Source: Firmicutes bacterium AF25-13AC (GTDB lineage: Bacteria; Bacillota; Clostridia; Lachnospirales; Lachnospiraceae). Taken from it: a stretch of DNA of 62,615 nucleotides. Both the position numbers and the translations under genes were made by a program. Location: positions 1 through 62,615 of the forward strand of contig QUFP01000022.1 of the NCBI GenBank assembly GCA_003478935.1, in the 5' to 3' direction. The number at the start of each line of letters is the position of its first letter. Positions within the stretch are counted from its first letter, which is position 1. Below the pieces are notes generated by a model. It searched no databases, was not told the DNA's origin, and was given only the letters and a program-made list of their open reading frames with translations. This document shows, in pieces, positions 1 to 10,500 of this stretch.

Positions 1-139
1 TGAGAAAGTAGTACACGACGTATGAAATCCCATCAGCATAAATCCTGAACACAGTGGCTATAATTCAGTCTATAAGACTGAATGATGCTGCCGGAACTAG
101 TTAAGGAATCCCACGGTTTTAACCGTGGGAGTATGTCAA
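1..139 (+). mobile_element. IS200/IS605-type right end (omega-RNA 3' region), partial
   Basis: Two perfect hairpins are visible, with arms 63-70/76-83 (8 bp) and 109-118/121-130 (10 bp, TCCCACGGTT and its complement), followed by GTATGTCAA at 131-139. A terminal hairpin followed by TCAA is the known layout of IS200/IS605 right ends, where the TnpB omega RNA runs through the element end and takes its guide from the flanking DNA. If this is right, the guide starts near base 140. The tnpB gene would lie left of the window and cannot be confirmed. The alternative is a simple intergenic hairpin. Confidence 0.6.
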
Positions 140-191
140 TTATTGTTAGCTTACCCTTAGAATTAGCTATTGTCAATAGCCACTTAAAAAT

Positions 192-246
192 AAAAAGCCT
201 CCTAACTACAAATGTCAGATAAATATTTGCAATTAAAAGGCTTTTT
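192..246. terminator. Terminator downstream of the radical SAM gene
   Basis: AAAAAGCCT at 192-200 pairs with AGGCTTTTT at 238-246 across a 37-base loop. Either strand ends in a T run after the GGC core, so it could stop the minus-strand radical SAM transcript and any plus-strand transcript from the left. The long loop makes it weaker than a compact hairpin. Confidence 0.5.
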
Positions 247-295
247 TATTTAAAGATTTCTCATCTTAGAATCAGAATTGCAATTTCAATATTGA

Positions 296-1642
296 TTATT
301 TTTTATGTGACTCATTCCACAACTTCTCTGCTGACGGGGTCCAGTTCTTTGCATACTCATCGCACTTGCTGCAAAGGTGCTCTGCACTCTCTGGACTTTG
401 CATGTCAGTTGATTTTGCCTGTGTCTTTGCTACCATCTCGCGTAACTTCTGCGGATTCTCAAGCATTGGACATGGGCGAAGATGATTCTCGTTAAATGGC
501 TGATTCTCATGATATGCCATAAATAACGGAGACTGCAGACACTCAAGAAGTGTTTTCTCACGAATGTTGCTGTCGGAATAATGAATAAATACACAAGGAT
601 CTACATCACCATTTGCATTGATATGCAGATAACGGCGTCCTCCGGCTACACATCCGCCAACATACTCGCCATCGTTCTGGAAGTCGATTGCAAAGAGCGG
701 CTTTGTACGTCTGCAATAACGAACACGGTCATACATCATCTCTCTCTGAGCTGGTGTCGGCATAAGCTGCGGTACTGCATCATTTCCAACTGGCATATAG
801 TGGAAATACCATGCAAATAATACACCTTTATCAACAAGCCAATCATAAAACTCATCACTGCTGATACTGTCACAATTTGCACTTGTATAACAGCATGAAA
901 CACCAAATGGAAGCTTCTTCTCCTTTAACAGCTTCATTGCCTTTTCTACCTTCTCGTAGGAGCCTTTTCCTCGTCTGCCGTCATGTGCTGCCATATCACC
1001 TTCTACACTGATTGCTGGAACAAAATTCTTTACGCGAAGCATATCATCAGCAAAAGCCTCATCAATCAGCGTTGCGTTTGTAAATGAAAGGAAAATACAA
1101 TCAGAATGCTTCTTACACAGTGCAATCAGATCATTCTTTCTGACAAGCGGCTCACCGCCGGTATAAATATAGAAGTAAATGCCAAGCTCTTTTCCCTGTT
1201 CAATAATGCTGTCAAGCTCATCAAATGTAAGATTTAATTTATTGCCGTACTCAGCAGCCCAGCATCCTGTACAATGCAGATTACAAGCAGATGTCGGGTC
1301 AAGAAGAATAGCCCACGGAATATTGCAATTATATTCAGCTCTTAACTTCTCCTGTTTTGGCCATCCAAGAATAGCTGCATTTAAGAAGAAGTTTGAAAAT
1401 ACTGTCTTCACAACCTCTGGATCAACCTCTTCAATGACACGCATGATCAGCTGATACATATTTGATTCTGGATGATCTAAAATATCCCATATTACCTTTC
1501 TTTGCTCCTCAAAGCTATCTGGACCTTCTCCTGCAATGCGGTCCACCCAGGTCATAAGCTTCCTTAAATTATCCTTTGGATTCTTCTCAATATAACGGTA
1601 TGCAGTGGCAATACCCATTTTCTTTAATTCCTGTCCAAACAT
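296..1642 (-). CDS. Radical SAM protein with C-terminal SPASM-like cysteine region
   Basis: A 448-residue radical SAM enzyme. The [4Fe-4S]-binding CxxxCxxC is at C120, C124 and C127 (CNLHCTGC), followed by the SAM-contacting YTGGEP segment. The C-terminal third holds further cysteines (GGCVAGG, DPCVF, RPCP, CSKC), as in SPASM/twitch proteins that bind auxiliary clusters. The substrate cannot be read from the sequence, and no peptide precursor gene is adjacent, so a RiPP role is not supported. The start used is the ATG at 1642, because GGGAGG lies 7 bases upstream of it; an in-frame ATG five codons earlier contains that same Shine-Dalgarno. A TetR gene lies upstream in the same direction but is separated by a terminator, so the two are transcribed separately. 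Confidence 0.85.
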   Translation of the reverse strand: MFGQELKKMGIATAYRYIEKNPKDNLRKLMTWVDRIAGEGPDSFEEQRKVIWDILDHPESNMYQLIMRVIEEVDPEVVKTVFSNFFLNAAILGWPKQEKLRAEYNCNIPWAILLDPTSACNLHCTGCWAAEYGNKLNLTFDELDSIIEQGKELGIYFYIYTGGEPLVRKNDLIALCKKHSDCIFLSFTNATLIDEAFADDMLRVKNFVPAISVEGDMAAHDGRRGKGSYEKVEKAMKLLKEKKLPFGVSCCYTSANCDSISSDEFYDWLVDKGVLFAWYFHYMPVGNDAVPQLMPTPAQREMMYDRVRYCRRTKPLFAIDFQNDGEYVGGCVAGGRRYLHINANGDVDPCVFIHYSDSNIREKTLLECLQSPLFMAYHENQPFNENHLRPCPMLENPQKLREMVAKTQAKSTDMQSPESAEHLCSKCDEYAKNWTPSAEKLWNESHKK

Positions 1643-1777
1643 ATCGATTCCTCCCATCTCTTGATTGCAATTCGTATTTTGTGAACTGTAATCCTTCGTG
1701 GCTGCATCTTTTGTATAAATGCTATTGCCTTTGAATTGACTTTATTGTACCTATTGTTGGAAATAAAAGGAATAGAC

Positions 1778-1813
1778 AAAAAAAAGCACTCTGTTTAAAT
1801 TTAAACAAAGTGC
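1778..1813 (-). terminator. Rho-independent terminator after the TetR gene
   Basis: A long near-perfect palindrome (GCACT at 1786-1790 pairing with AGTGC at 1809-1813 around GTTTAAATTTAAAC) is followed on the minus strand by eight T residues. It lies 13 bases past the TetR stop codon. Confidence 0.85.
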
Positions 1814-1826
1814 CTGTTTTGTCTAG

Positions 1827-2447
1827 CTAATTTTTTTTATTTTTTTCTCCTGCCGGCCGCAGTGCTTTGCGATCCTTATTTTCAAATGCCTTCAAACTTT
1901 GTGCTATGTACTGGCTAGAGCCCGTCATGACATACATGATCTTTTCAATATCACCTGTCATCTCACTAATCTCCATGCCTGTCTGAATCCATCGCATCAA
2001 AAGATCCACCCAAAACAGATCATACATGCGAATCATAAATTCGCGGTTTTCCTCAGAAATATCCACATCCTGAATATATTCAGTTAGAATTTCTTCTACA
2101 GCCGGCCGAAAATAATTTTGCATAAAACGGTCAATCTGCATAGGATTTACAGAATAAAATGCATTCAAAATAAGACGTCTATTATCTTCCTTATTCAGTT
2201 CATCAATCACAGCATGAAGCCTATCCTGCCAATTTTTCTTTTCTGCTGTTTCTTTTCTGACGCGCTTTCCTTCTTCCACAAAAATCCATTCCAATAATTC
2301 ATAAATATCCTGAAAGTTATAATAAAAGGTCTGGCGATTTACACCGCAGGTAGCCACCAGCTCTTTTACTGTGATTCTATCTAATGTTTTTTTCTCCAGC
2401 AGTTCTTTTAAACCGTCCGCCAGAAGTTTTTTTGTCGCTATAGCCAT
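1827..2447 (-). CDS. TetR/AcrR-family transcriptional regulator (DhaS-like type)
   Basis: A 206-residue regulator. The N-terminal helix-turn-helix lies around residues 20-47 (ITVKELVATCGVNRQTFYYNF), the classic TetR recognition-helix pattern. The rest is helical and carries the aromatic-rich C-terminal region seen in the DhaS-like subgroup (TetR_C_8), so the ligand pocket is unknown. The ATG at 2447 follows AAAGGGG. It has its own terminator. Its neighbours, a nitroreductase and a radical SAM protein in the same direction, are plausible targets, but no operator was identified. Confidence 0.85.
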   Translation of the reverse strand: MAIATKKLLADGLKELLEKKTLDRITVKELVATCGVNRQTFYYNFQDIYELLEWIFVEEGKRVRKETAEKKNWQDRLHAVIDELNKEDNRRLILNAFYSVNPMQIDRFMQNYFRPAVEEILTEYIQDVDISEENREFMIRMYDLFWVDLLMRWIQTGMEISEMTGDIEKIMYVMTGSSQYIAQSLKAFENKDRKALRPAGEKNKKN

Positions 2448-2546
2448 GAAAAACCCCTTTCCGAAAAGCGGTAAATCGCTTCATACAGCAAGTATACCGC
2501 CATTTTCGAAAAGAGGCAAGTTAAATTCGTATAAACACTTTTGCGC

Positions 2547-3080
2547 TTACTCCGCAAAAATCACATAGTTTTCTTTTCTTGGTGCAGCTGTTGGCTCTTC
2601 ACAGTCAGCGTAACCCAAAATACAATGACCGATGCCTTCGTAATCACCTGTAATGCCTAAATCTTTTAAGATCTGCTTTCCTTCTGGGCTTTCAAATTCT
2701 TCTTTTGCACGGTGGATCCAGCAGCTTGCTATGCCTAGCTCATGTGCGGCTAACATCAGATTACCCATGACAAGGCTTCCATCGTAAACATAAGTGCCAT
2801 AATTTTTATTTGCCAGAACGATTAAAACTACTGGTGCACCGTAAAACGGATCGCTGTTTGATCCCATAACCTGTGCATTCATTTTGGAAAGACGATCTCT
2901 AAGCTCTTTGTTTGTAACGGCAATAATGATTGGAGACTGCTTGCCCATTCCAGTTGCAGCGTATGTTCCAGCCTCTGCAATCTTCTCAATAATTTCCTTC
3001 GGAACCATATCCGGCTTATATTTGCGGATACTTCTTCTTGTTTTCATATTCTCTAATACCTGATTTTTTTCTCCACTCAT
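2547..3080 (-). CDS. Nitroreductase-family FMN oxidoreductase
   Basis: A 177-residue protein of the nitroreductase fold. It starts with the FMN-phosphate-binding RRSIRKY segment (about residues 15-21), has the central YDGSLVMGNLMLAAHELG helix, and ends with the GIGHCILGYADC segment that closes the FMN site. At under 180 residues it is at the short end, as in many clostridial single-domain members. The substrate (nitroaromatic, quinone or flavin) cannot be told. The start has a strong AGGAGG. It is followed by TetR 100 bases downstream, which may be co-transcribed. Confidence 0.85.
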   Translation of the reverse strand: MSGEKNQVLENMKTRRSIRKYKPDMVPKEIIEKIAEAGTYAATGMGKQSPIIIAVTNKELRDRLSKMNAQVMGSNSDPFYGAPVVLIVLANKNYGTYVYDGSLVMGNLMLAAHELGIASCWIHRAKEEFESPEGKQILKDLGITGDYEGIGHCILGYADCEEPTAAPRKENYVIFAE

Positions 3081-3142
3081 TTTGTTTTCCTCCTAATTTT
3101 CTAGCTGTTCATCGCTATTTGACTGGCAGGTGACAATCATGT

Positions 3143-5431
3143 TTACTCGCCCAAAAGTCCCAAGAGAAGCTTCGCTAATCCGGCAAGCTGTCCTGCACTT
3201 TCAGATGCGGCAGGAAGCATCAGCTGTGTTTGCTGTGCTTTCATCATATAATCTACAAGCGCGGCCTCGTTTGACTTTGGATCATCTACGGCGCGTCTTA
3301 GCCATTCCCTGCACAGCATAAAAAGAAGACTGCTGTTTTTATAAAGTGCTGCGGCAAGTCCTTCCTCACTCTGATTTTCGATAAGATCAATCACAAACGC
3401 ATCCTGGTACATATTTTCCTTTGTCTGACTATGTCTGATAAAAGGAACAATTCCCAAAGAAGAATCCTCATCACGATAACATGCCGTAATTTGCCCTTTA
3501 TTATAAGGAAAGATGGTCGATAACACTTCATTGCAAACTGATGCCAATAACTGCGCAAGCTGTTTTTTCTCTGAACTCTCACTGCACATAATTGTAAGCT
3601 GCAAAAAAACTGTCTCGTACTGATCAGGCTGTCTAAATACTGATTTTTCTTCATATTCCTCATGTATCATATGATCATAATCAGAAAGACTCCTTGTTTC
3701 TGCAAGGAAATAAACACCCCTGCATGTTCGTTTTATCTTTGCCTCACAAAGCTGCATACGCCAATTGTTTTGCTTAAGCTTGCTTCCAAGTGGCGCCACA
3801 TCTTCCATTTCATAAACCATATCCGGCAGGCGAATCATTCCTGGTCGAGTGCTGACAAGCTTTTTCTCTGTGTCTCTTCTTGTCAAAATTGCCTCTGCTG
3901 CTGCATCGCTTAAGCGAACTTTCCATTTGCCATGCGGCCAGGCTGGCTCCTCCTCAAATGAAAATATATCATAGATGTTCTGCACTGGATAGTCTGGAAG
4001 AACAGCTGATAATACGTTTTTTAGAAACTCCTCTGTTGATGCATGCTCCATACCAAAGCGCTTTTTTTGTCTGATAAGCCAACTCTCAGGCACCCCATTT
4101 TCTGTCTTCATTAAAAGAAGTAATCTTCTGTAAAGACCTGCCTGTGATATAACAAGCCACGGAACTAATTCTCTGCTCTCCTCATTAGATGCTTCTTTTT
4201 CCCAGTCAGCTTGATCTTCAACATCGCTTCCTGCATAATAAACAAGTGCTTCATTTTCCTGTGCGCTCATTGTACAGTCTAAAAACAAATACTGAATTGA
4301 AGATTTGCTGCTTCTTTGCGAAAAATCCTGACTAGTCATCTGTCTCCAAAGAGCGAAAAAAGCATCTGCCTGTGTCGTATCTGCCAGAAAACGATGTGAA
4401 TCAGACAAAATGATAAATCCAACCTGAAAAAACCACTGCGGCCAAATTTGCTGTAAATTTGTATGTAAAAATTCATCCGCATCTGCCACTAGTATATCAA
4501 TATCTTCGCGATTCTTCAAGTGTATTGCTTCACCAATTCTAATCAAGCAAATTTCACCAAATCGTCCTGTAAGCATATCAGTTAAAGTCATCTGCCAATG
4601 CAATTTTTCTTCTTTTCCTCTGCATAGAAAAACTACTCTGCGGCGTCTTTGAAAGCATTCATACAGATAATCTGGAAGCACCATTTTCAAATCACTTCCA
4701 GATGCCATCCTCAGATTAACACCCAAAAGCAATCGCTCATATGATGCTTGCTTTTTTTCAACTTTTTGTGCTACTGACTCTTGTGGTGCTCCCTGTTCAA
4801 GTGACCATTTGACATCATAGCTAAGCGCCCTGCCAACACCAGCCATTACAAGACTAATCAAAAACGTAAGCCTAAAAAATCCATATAACCACTGTGTTTT
4901 TCTTATATAAGAAAACTCTGGAATTTTCACATACACTGCAATCAGTCCGCACACAATCTGAATAAAAAATAAAACAAGCATCGCACTGCTAAGATTCCAG
5001 AGCCATTTGCCAAGTATAGTTGTAAATGGACGTTTTCTCATTTTTTCTTTGATATATATGGCTGCATTTTGCACGTACATCAATTTGCTCATAAGTAAAA
5101 TACACCACCAAATCAAAAGACCAGCAATGCACACTGCAAAATTAATCAGCAGTATATAAAAAAGAAAGTATAAAACCTGCGGATTGCTTCCAGACAAAAA
5201 GTTTGTTTTTATATAAGAAAACAATGCTGTCTTTTTCATTGACTGATACATGCCTTCGCTTCCAATTCCACACGCAAATACAGCCACAACACCAAAAATT
5301 CCATAGCAGACAGCTGCCGCTGCTCCCTGAATCTTGCTTCCTGCCTTTATGAGCCTCTTTACTGAAACAATCAGAGACAAATCAAGTGCCAGAAATAATA
5401 AAGCAAAAATAATCGTCACAATTTCTTTCAC
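3143..5431 (-). CDS. Multipass membrane protein with degenerate NTPase-like cytosolic region
   Basis: A 762-residue protein, last gene of the tubulin-like operon. About five membrane helices are readable at residues 4-24, 37-57, 86-113, 147-168 and 183-199. The remaining 560 residues are soluble and probably cytosolic. A strand followed by D-A-D-E (317-320, ILVADADEFL) and then GFIILSDSHRFL (338-349) resembles Walker B and motif III of helicase-like NTPases, but no Walker A P-loop is visible, so any NTPase activity is doubtful. I do not recognise a family. The start is GTG within GTGA, overlapping the upstream stop by 4 bases, with AAAGGAGG 8 bases before it, which implies translational coupling to the 703-residue gene. 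Confidence 0.7.
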   Translation of the reverse strand: MKEIVTIIFALLFLALDLSLIVSVKRLIKAGSKIQGAAAAVCYGIFGVVAVFACGIGSEGMYQSMKKTALFSYIKTNFLSGSNPQVLYFLFYILLINFAVCIAGLLIWWCILLMSKLMYVQNAAIYIKEKMRKRPFTTILGKWLWNLSSAMLVLFFIQIVCGLIAVYVKIPEFSYIRKTQWLYGFFRLTFLISLVMAGVGRALSYDVKWSLEQGAPQESVAQKVEKKQASYERLLLGVNLRMASGSDLKMVLPDYLYECFQRRRRVVFLCRGKEEKLHWQMTLTDMLTGRFGEICLIRIGEAIHLKNREDIDILVADADEFLHTNLQQIWPQWFFQVGFIILSDSHRFLADTTQADAFFALWRQMTSQDFSQRSSKSSIQYLFLDCTMSAQENEALVYYAGSDVEDQADWEKEASNEESRELVPWLVISQAGLYRRLLLLMKTENGVPESWLIRQKKRFGMEHASTEEFLKNVLSAVLPDYPVQNIYDIFSFEEEPAWPHGKWKVRLSDAAAEAILTRRDTEKKLVSTRPGMIRLPDMVYEMEDVAPLGSKLKQNNWRMQLCEAKIKRTCRGVYFLAETRSLSDYDHMIHEEYEEKSVFRQPDQYETVFLQLTIMCSESSEKKQLAQLLASVCNEVLSTIFPYNKGQITACYRDEDSSLGIVPFIRHSQTKENMYQDAFVIDLIENQSEEGLAAALYKNSSLLFMLCREWLRRAVDDPKSNEAALVDYMMKAQQTQLMLPAASESAGQLAGLAKLLLGLLGE

Positions 5432-7539
5432 CTTCTCTGCCTCCTTTCAACCTCATTTTCTGTCCAAACTGGCCAATAGCATTCATTTCCAAGCTCTTTT
5501 TGACTATAATCCATTGGCTGCACAATACGTGATGCAATTGTTGCATCTTCTGTTTGTACAGTCACATAATTATTCTGCTCAAACCCAAATGAATCTAGCA
5601 AATCTAAAATGCGCTTGATATTCGCAAGATGCCATGCACGCGCTGACACCTGCTCATTTTTGCTTTGATTTTTTTGTGCCTGATCATTCTTAAACTGCTG
5701 CTTATTAAATTCACGCAGCCATTCATTTAGACAATTTTCATAATCCTGTGCTCTAAATTGATACGCATTCAAAACTTGCTCTATCTGATTTTGCAAATGT
5801 GCATAGCTTTTACGAATCTCCTTCATAAAATAGCCAGAAATATTAAAACTGCCCGCTGCCAGAAAAATAATGATAACAGCCATAGCACAAATACCTGCAT
5901 ACACAGACTGTACGCCTTCACCCTTATGGACTGGAAAATAGACACCTGCAGCAAATGTCATGCATCCGCACAGATACAAAAATGATGGCAAGAATCCTGT
6001 AAGCTTTGCGCAGTGCACAAGAAACTGCATATCTTGCTTCCATTTTGTGATCATTTCCTTTGCAGATGCTTCTGTCTTTTGCTTCTGTATTTTTTTTGTT
6101 TGAATAGATGCTTCGCTTAGCTTATTTACTGATGATACTGATTCAAAACCAATTGAAGCAGACTGCTCTATCTCCCGATAAAGTGTCTTCGCTGCCGCCT
6201 TTTGATATGCCACAAGCTCATCCTCTAAACCATCTGTTGTCTTAAAAAGAATATCAGAGGCCTGCTCTATACGCTCCTTCATCTCACTTTTCTTTCCTTC
6301 TTTTAAAGAAAGCTCACAGATGTCAAGCTGCATCTTTACATTTTTTAAATGCTCCTGATATTCCTGCGGTGCACTTGGAACCATCAAAGGTTCTATACGA
6401 ATCCTTTGTTCCTGCTCAAAAGATGTTTCTTGGTCATTTGATGCATATAAGTCTGCATGCTCTGCCTGAATTTCACGTATGATCTGCTGACGTTTTTTTC
6501 TAAGCTGATATCGGTATCCATCCAGAACATCCAAAAAGTGTTCCTGCAATTGTTTGGCTGCACGAGGATCTCCCTGTGTCAAATAACGCTGTATGCTTTC
6601 TTGTGTGATTTCTTTTTGCATACACAAAAGCTCCACAAGCCCAAACATAGCAAGTGTACTCGCCTGGCTGCTATTTGCTGCAACCGGCCAATAAATAACT
6701 TCACATACACGCCCTATCTGACTTCCTTCGATTACACTTCTAAGACGATGGCTTATATATTCGCCATAATTGTCATCTGATATTTCATCTGGCGAATCTA
6801 TATTATCAATCTGTGGAAGTTCCTCCTCTGGCATTCTCATTTTCTCGTCAAGCAGCTTTTCTTCCTCTATTACAGAAAGAATCCTTCTTTGAAGCCATGT
6901 CTGTGAAGATTCCCTCTTTGCGTTAAGCACTGCAACATTAAGCGCCTGAAAAAGAGTATTCTCCCACTCCTTAGGAGTAAGCACTGATGGCAGTCCAAAG
7001 CTGTCTACCATGACATATGAATTTTTCTCACCAGACATATCTTCATGATCACTCTGATCATTTTGTATAGCCTCACACGCAGCCTGCAGACTTCCTAAAA
7101 AGGATCTAAGACCTTCCTGTTCCTCCTCCCAACTGCTTATCTGCTGTGCACTTCCAAAATATTCCTGCTCAGACTGAAAAACAATTTTTATTTTTCTTGT
7201 ATACGATGAAGTCAGTACAGATGTCATACCAGACTGCTCAAGTGCTCTTGCTGTGAGTGTCTTTGCATATAGTGTTGTGTCATGCCATATAAGCTGAGCA
7301 TTCATATGATGTCTTGATGCTCTTTTATGTTTTCTTACACATACGATGACCTGATAATCATTATCTTCAAACTCGCGGCGGTTTATATGCGCTGCAATTT
7401 GTGAAAACACATCTGTCAGTGACTCAAATGTCCATTTTGCCTCAAACAGCTCTATCTTTTGCTTTGCTGCAGGCTCATAGAAAAAAATACCATAATTTTC
7501 CTGATGAATACACGCTTCCACATTCACCACATACAGCAT
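5428..7539 (-). CDS. Unknown protein with coiled-coil regions and two central membrane helices
   Basis: A 703-residue protein with no family I recognise. Residues 1-200 are a mixed alpha/beta region. Residues 330-510 are charged and helical and probably form coiled coils. Two membrane helices at about 515-534 and 546-567 form a hairpin, and the last 135 residues are again charged. Both long ends would therefore be on the same side, most likely the cytosol. It starts 33 bases after the tubulin-like gene with AAGGGGGTG as ribosome binding site, and its stop overlaps the next start. The tight order argues that it acts with the tubulin-like protein, perhaps as its membrane anchor (inference). Confidence 0.7.
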   Translation of the reverse strand: MLYVVNVEACIHQENYGIFFYEPAAKQKIELFEAKWTFESLTDVFSQIAAHINRREFEDNDYQVIVCVRKHKRASRHHMNAQLIWHDTTLYAKTLTARALEQSGMTSVLTSSYTRKIKIVFQSEQEYFGSAQQISSWEEEQEGLRSFLGSLQAACEAIQNDQSDHEDMSGEKNSYVMVDSFGLPSVLTPKEWENTLFQALNVAVLNAKRESSQTWLQRRILSVIEEEKLLDEKMRMPEEELPQIDNIDSPDEISDDNYGEYISHRLRSVIEGSQIGRVCEVIYWPVAANSSQASTLAMFGLVELLCMQKEITQESIQRYLTQGDPRAAKQLQEHFLDVLDGYRYQLRKKRQQIIREIQAEHADLYASNDQETSFEQEQRIRIEPLMVPSAPQEYQEHLKNVKMQLDICELSLKEGKKSEMKERIEQASDILFKTTDGLEDELVAYQKAAAKTLYREIEQSASIGFESVSSVNKLSEASIQTKKIQKQKTEASAKEMITKWKQDMQFLVHCAKLTGFLPSFLYLCGCMTFAAGVYFPVHKGEGVQSVYAGICAMAVIIIFLAAGSFNISGYFMKEIRKSYAHLQNQIEQVLNAYQFRAQDYENCLNEWLREFNKQQFKNDQAQKNQSKNEQVSARAWHLANIKRILDLLDSFGFEQNNYVTVQTEDATIASRIVQPMDYSQKELGNECYWPVWTENEVERRQRR

Positions 7540-7572
7540 TTTTTCACCCCCTTACTATAGCGCTGCCTTTGT

Positions 7573-10500
7573 TTAGGCAAGATCATCATAATCATCTGTA
7601 AAAATTTTCTCGCCTGGCTCATCTTTTGCGACTGCAGCTTCTGCATCCGGATCATCAGTATCATAAAGGACTTTGCTTAATCCTGCATTTGAATCTGCCA
7701 TGTCATCTTCTTCATAAAGCTCAAGGAAAACTGACAATAAATGTTCTTCTCTGTATGTAAGCTTTTCCTGTTTGCTTCTTTGATAAAGCTTTGAGAATGT
7801 TGCAATAGCATTTCTTATATTTCGGCATGCGTATATTACCTTTACCTCGTCCTTATCAAACATGTACTCACAATACTCACGAATAAACTGTGCCAATCCC
7901 TCTAACAAACGATTAAACTGTGCACTTTCCATACTTCTTGACATCTTTTCAAAAATATCAAGCATGTTTTCGTCGTCTGGCTCCTTCTCCTGCTGAATCA
8001 TATCGGCAATTATCGGCTGCGTGTAAATTTCCTGCTCTAGCTGATCCTGCATGCTTTGAGCCTTTATACGATGCAGATGACTTTTTCCATAATATAAAAG
8101 TGTATATTTCATATCCCTGTTAAATTTCATCGCTTCATACAGATCTGCATAAGAGCTTCCAATTGGGACACCTGCTGCCTTGACGCGAATCGTATCCATA
8201 CCACGAAGAAACCACCATGATATTTTTCCCTTAGTATTTTTCAAACGTACACAGCAAGGTTTTTCAAGTGTTAGTGCATAGAAAAAGGCTCGCATGTTAT
8301 TTTTTTCATCCACAATTCGCTGCGATGGATAAATACTTGGAAGAAAGCCCTCCTCGCACCAATATTTATTTAAATGAGGATTGATTACAGTAATGATCTC
8401 TGACTCTCTTGACGTACCTGGCAGCTGACCAATACGGTTGATTCGCTGCTCATAGTAGCTATGCGCCTCTCCTTCCCGTTTGAATTTATCAAGATTTTCA
8501 ATGAGCAAGTTGTAGCGTGCCTTATAGCAAATCAATTCATTCTGGCGGAAATTATCATGGATCAGCACAGTAACTGCATGACCTTGTGGTGTTGTGCGTT
8601 CTTTTAAATAACGTGCTGCTGTCGCCTCGACAGATGGTGTATTATCCATTCTAACAGCATTGTCAGGATGCATTGCAAGATAAACAGACATAGTTGTAGC
8701 ACCAACTGTATTGCATATGCCGATCCAAGGCTGCGCCATTGTCATGGCAGCTGATACCTTGCTTTTAATCCATGCATCCAGCATTGCATCATAACGAGCA
8801 CGATCATGCTCACGCACAATGCCAAGCTCTGTCTGCATCTCAAGTGCAAATGCATCATATATACTTATTTCCACCACAGAAGAAGCCTGCTCACGCGCTT
8901 TTTGCTGCATCACCTCTGCCACTGCCTGATTAAATATCGTCCTCATGCGGTTATTATAAGCCATATCTTCTCTGCGGCGGTCTTCCATATTGTTTTTCTT
9001 TAATTCCAGCTCCATCTCTCCGTAAATATTTCGAAGAATCATTCTTGCCGACTCCTGCGGAAGCTCGGCTCCTGTATTCTGACACATAAGAGCAAATCTT
9101 TCATATAATGCTTCCAGACATGATTCACTGCAGCAAATATATTGTTCTCCTACAGATGACTGTCTTCCCATCGTTTTGAGCTCACGAATCTGTCTTCTAA
9201 GATCCTCCGTAGAGCTTTCTAATACATTGAAAAAACGTCTGTACAGATCACACAGCTTTTCAAGACGTTTTTGCAGCGTCTCATAAACATTTGCGCGTAA
9301 CTGTGCCGACAAATATGCAGTCAAATTTGCAGCTGTTCTTCCAGATGCATCCTCATACACCTCAAGTACCTGACGCATTTGTTTGCGGTTCATCCTTTTT
9401 CCAAGAATAGCCTCTATCGGAAGCCCTGGATTTTTGCCGCTTATATCATAATCTGCCGTGCTGATCAGATCAAGCTCAAGTCCAAAGCAATCCTCATTTG
9501 CCTCTCTTGCCCGTGCTGCAGTCTGCTCTAAAATCGCATACAAAAGATAACGAGCCGCAATCGGATGCACACGTCCAAGAATCTGAGAAATACAGCTGTC
9601 ACGGTCACTCATCTGAATCATTGCGCTAAGCGTTGCCGGAATCATTTGGTTTGGAAGTGAATATTTCGTATCATCAATAACCTTCATGACAGCAGCCCTA
9701 TAATTTCTAATTGACTGCTTATTTGTTGCTACTCCCTGTCTTGCTGCTTCCGGTGACTGAATCCATTGATCAATAGAAATATCCATACAGGATTCTCCAA
9801 GGCGCTGCAGGCTTTCCTTTGAAGTTGCATCCTCTATCATCTCCTCAATCTGCTCCAAAAAGCGATCTGCAAGCGAAAAATCCGTTCCATCATCATTCTG
9901 CATGAAAACCTGAGCATATAAGGATGCCATACTTGCATGTTCTCCTGATGTCTCCTCCAAAAAAATCTCCTGATAACGCTCGATAATTCCAGGCAGCTGA
10001 ATACGCGGATTCATTGCCTGTTCTTCCCTTGCCAGAATAAGTTCTTCTTCAAAGCGCTTATCAATACGCATCCAATAAGAATCAACAAGCTCTGTAATCC
10101 ATCTCATTGAGCAATACTGCATGATCTGCTCGCCTGGATAAATAATCTTGCAAAGACCTGCGCTTCCAAAGCGAGCCATACCATTGCTTCCAATCGTGGA
10201 AAGAATAAAGTTATCCTCAACAGACAGCGCATTTTCTCCTACGTCTGTAAGCAGATGCACATATGCCATAGACGCGATCATGCGCTCTACCTCTGCCAGC
10301 TGCTTTTGTCCAATCGTGCCGCCATTAAAGCTGCTGTCAAATAAAAACAGATGATCATATGGAATAGTTCCGTTTCGCTTTAGATATTCCTCCTGTACCT
10401 CCTCTGGTATTTCTTCATCCAATACAGCTACGCCCTTTGACGAAAGATCCTTTGCAATTGCCTGATACATCTGACGCGACTCCATCACTTCTGCCTCAAG

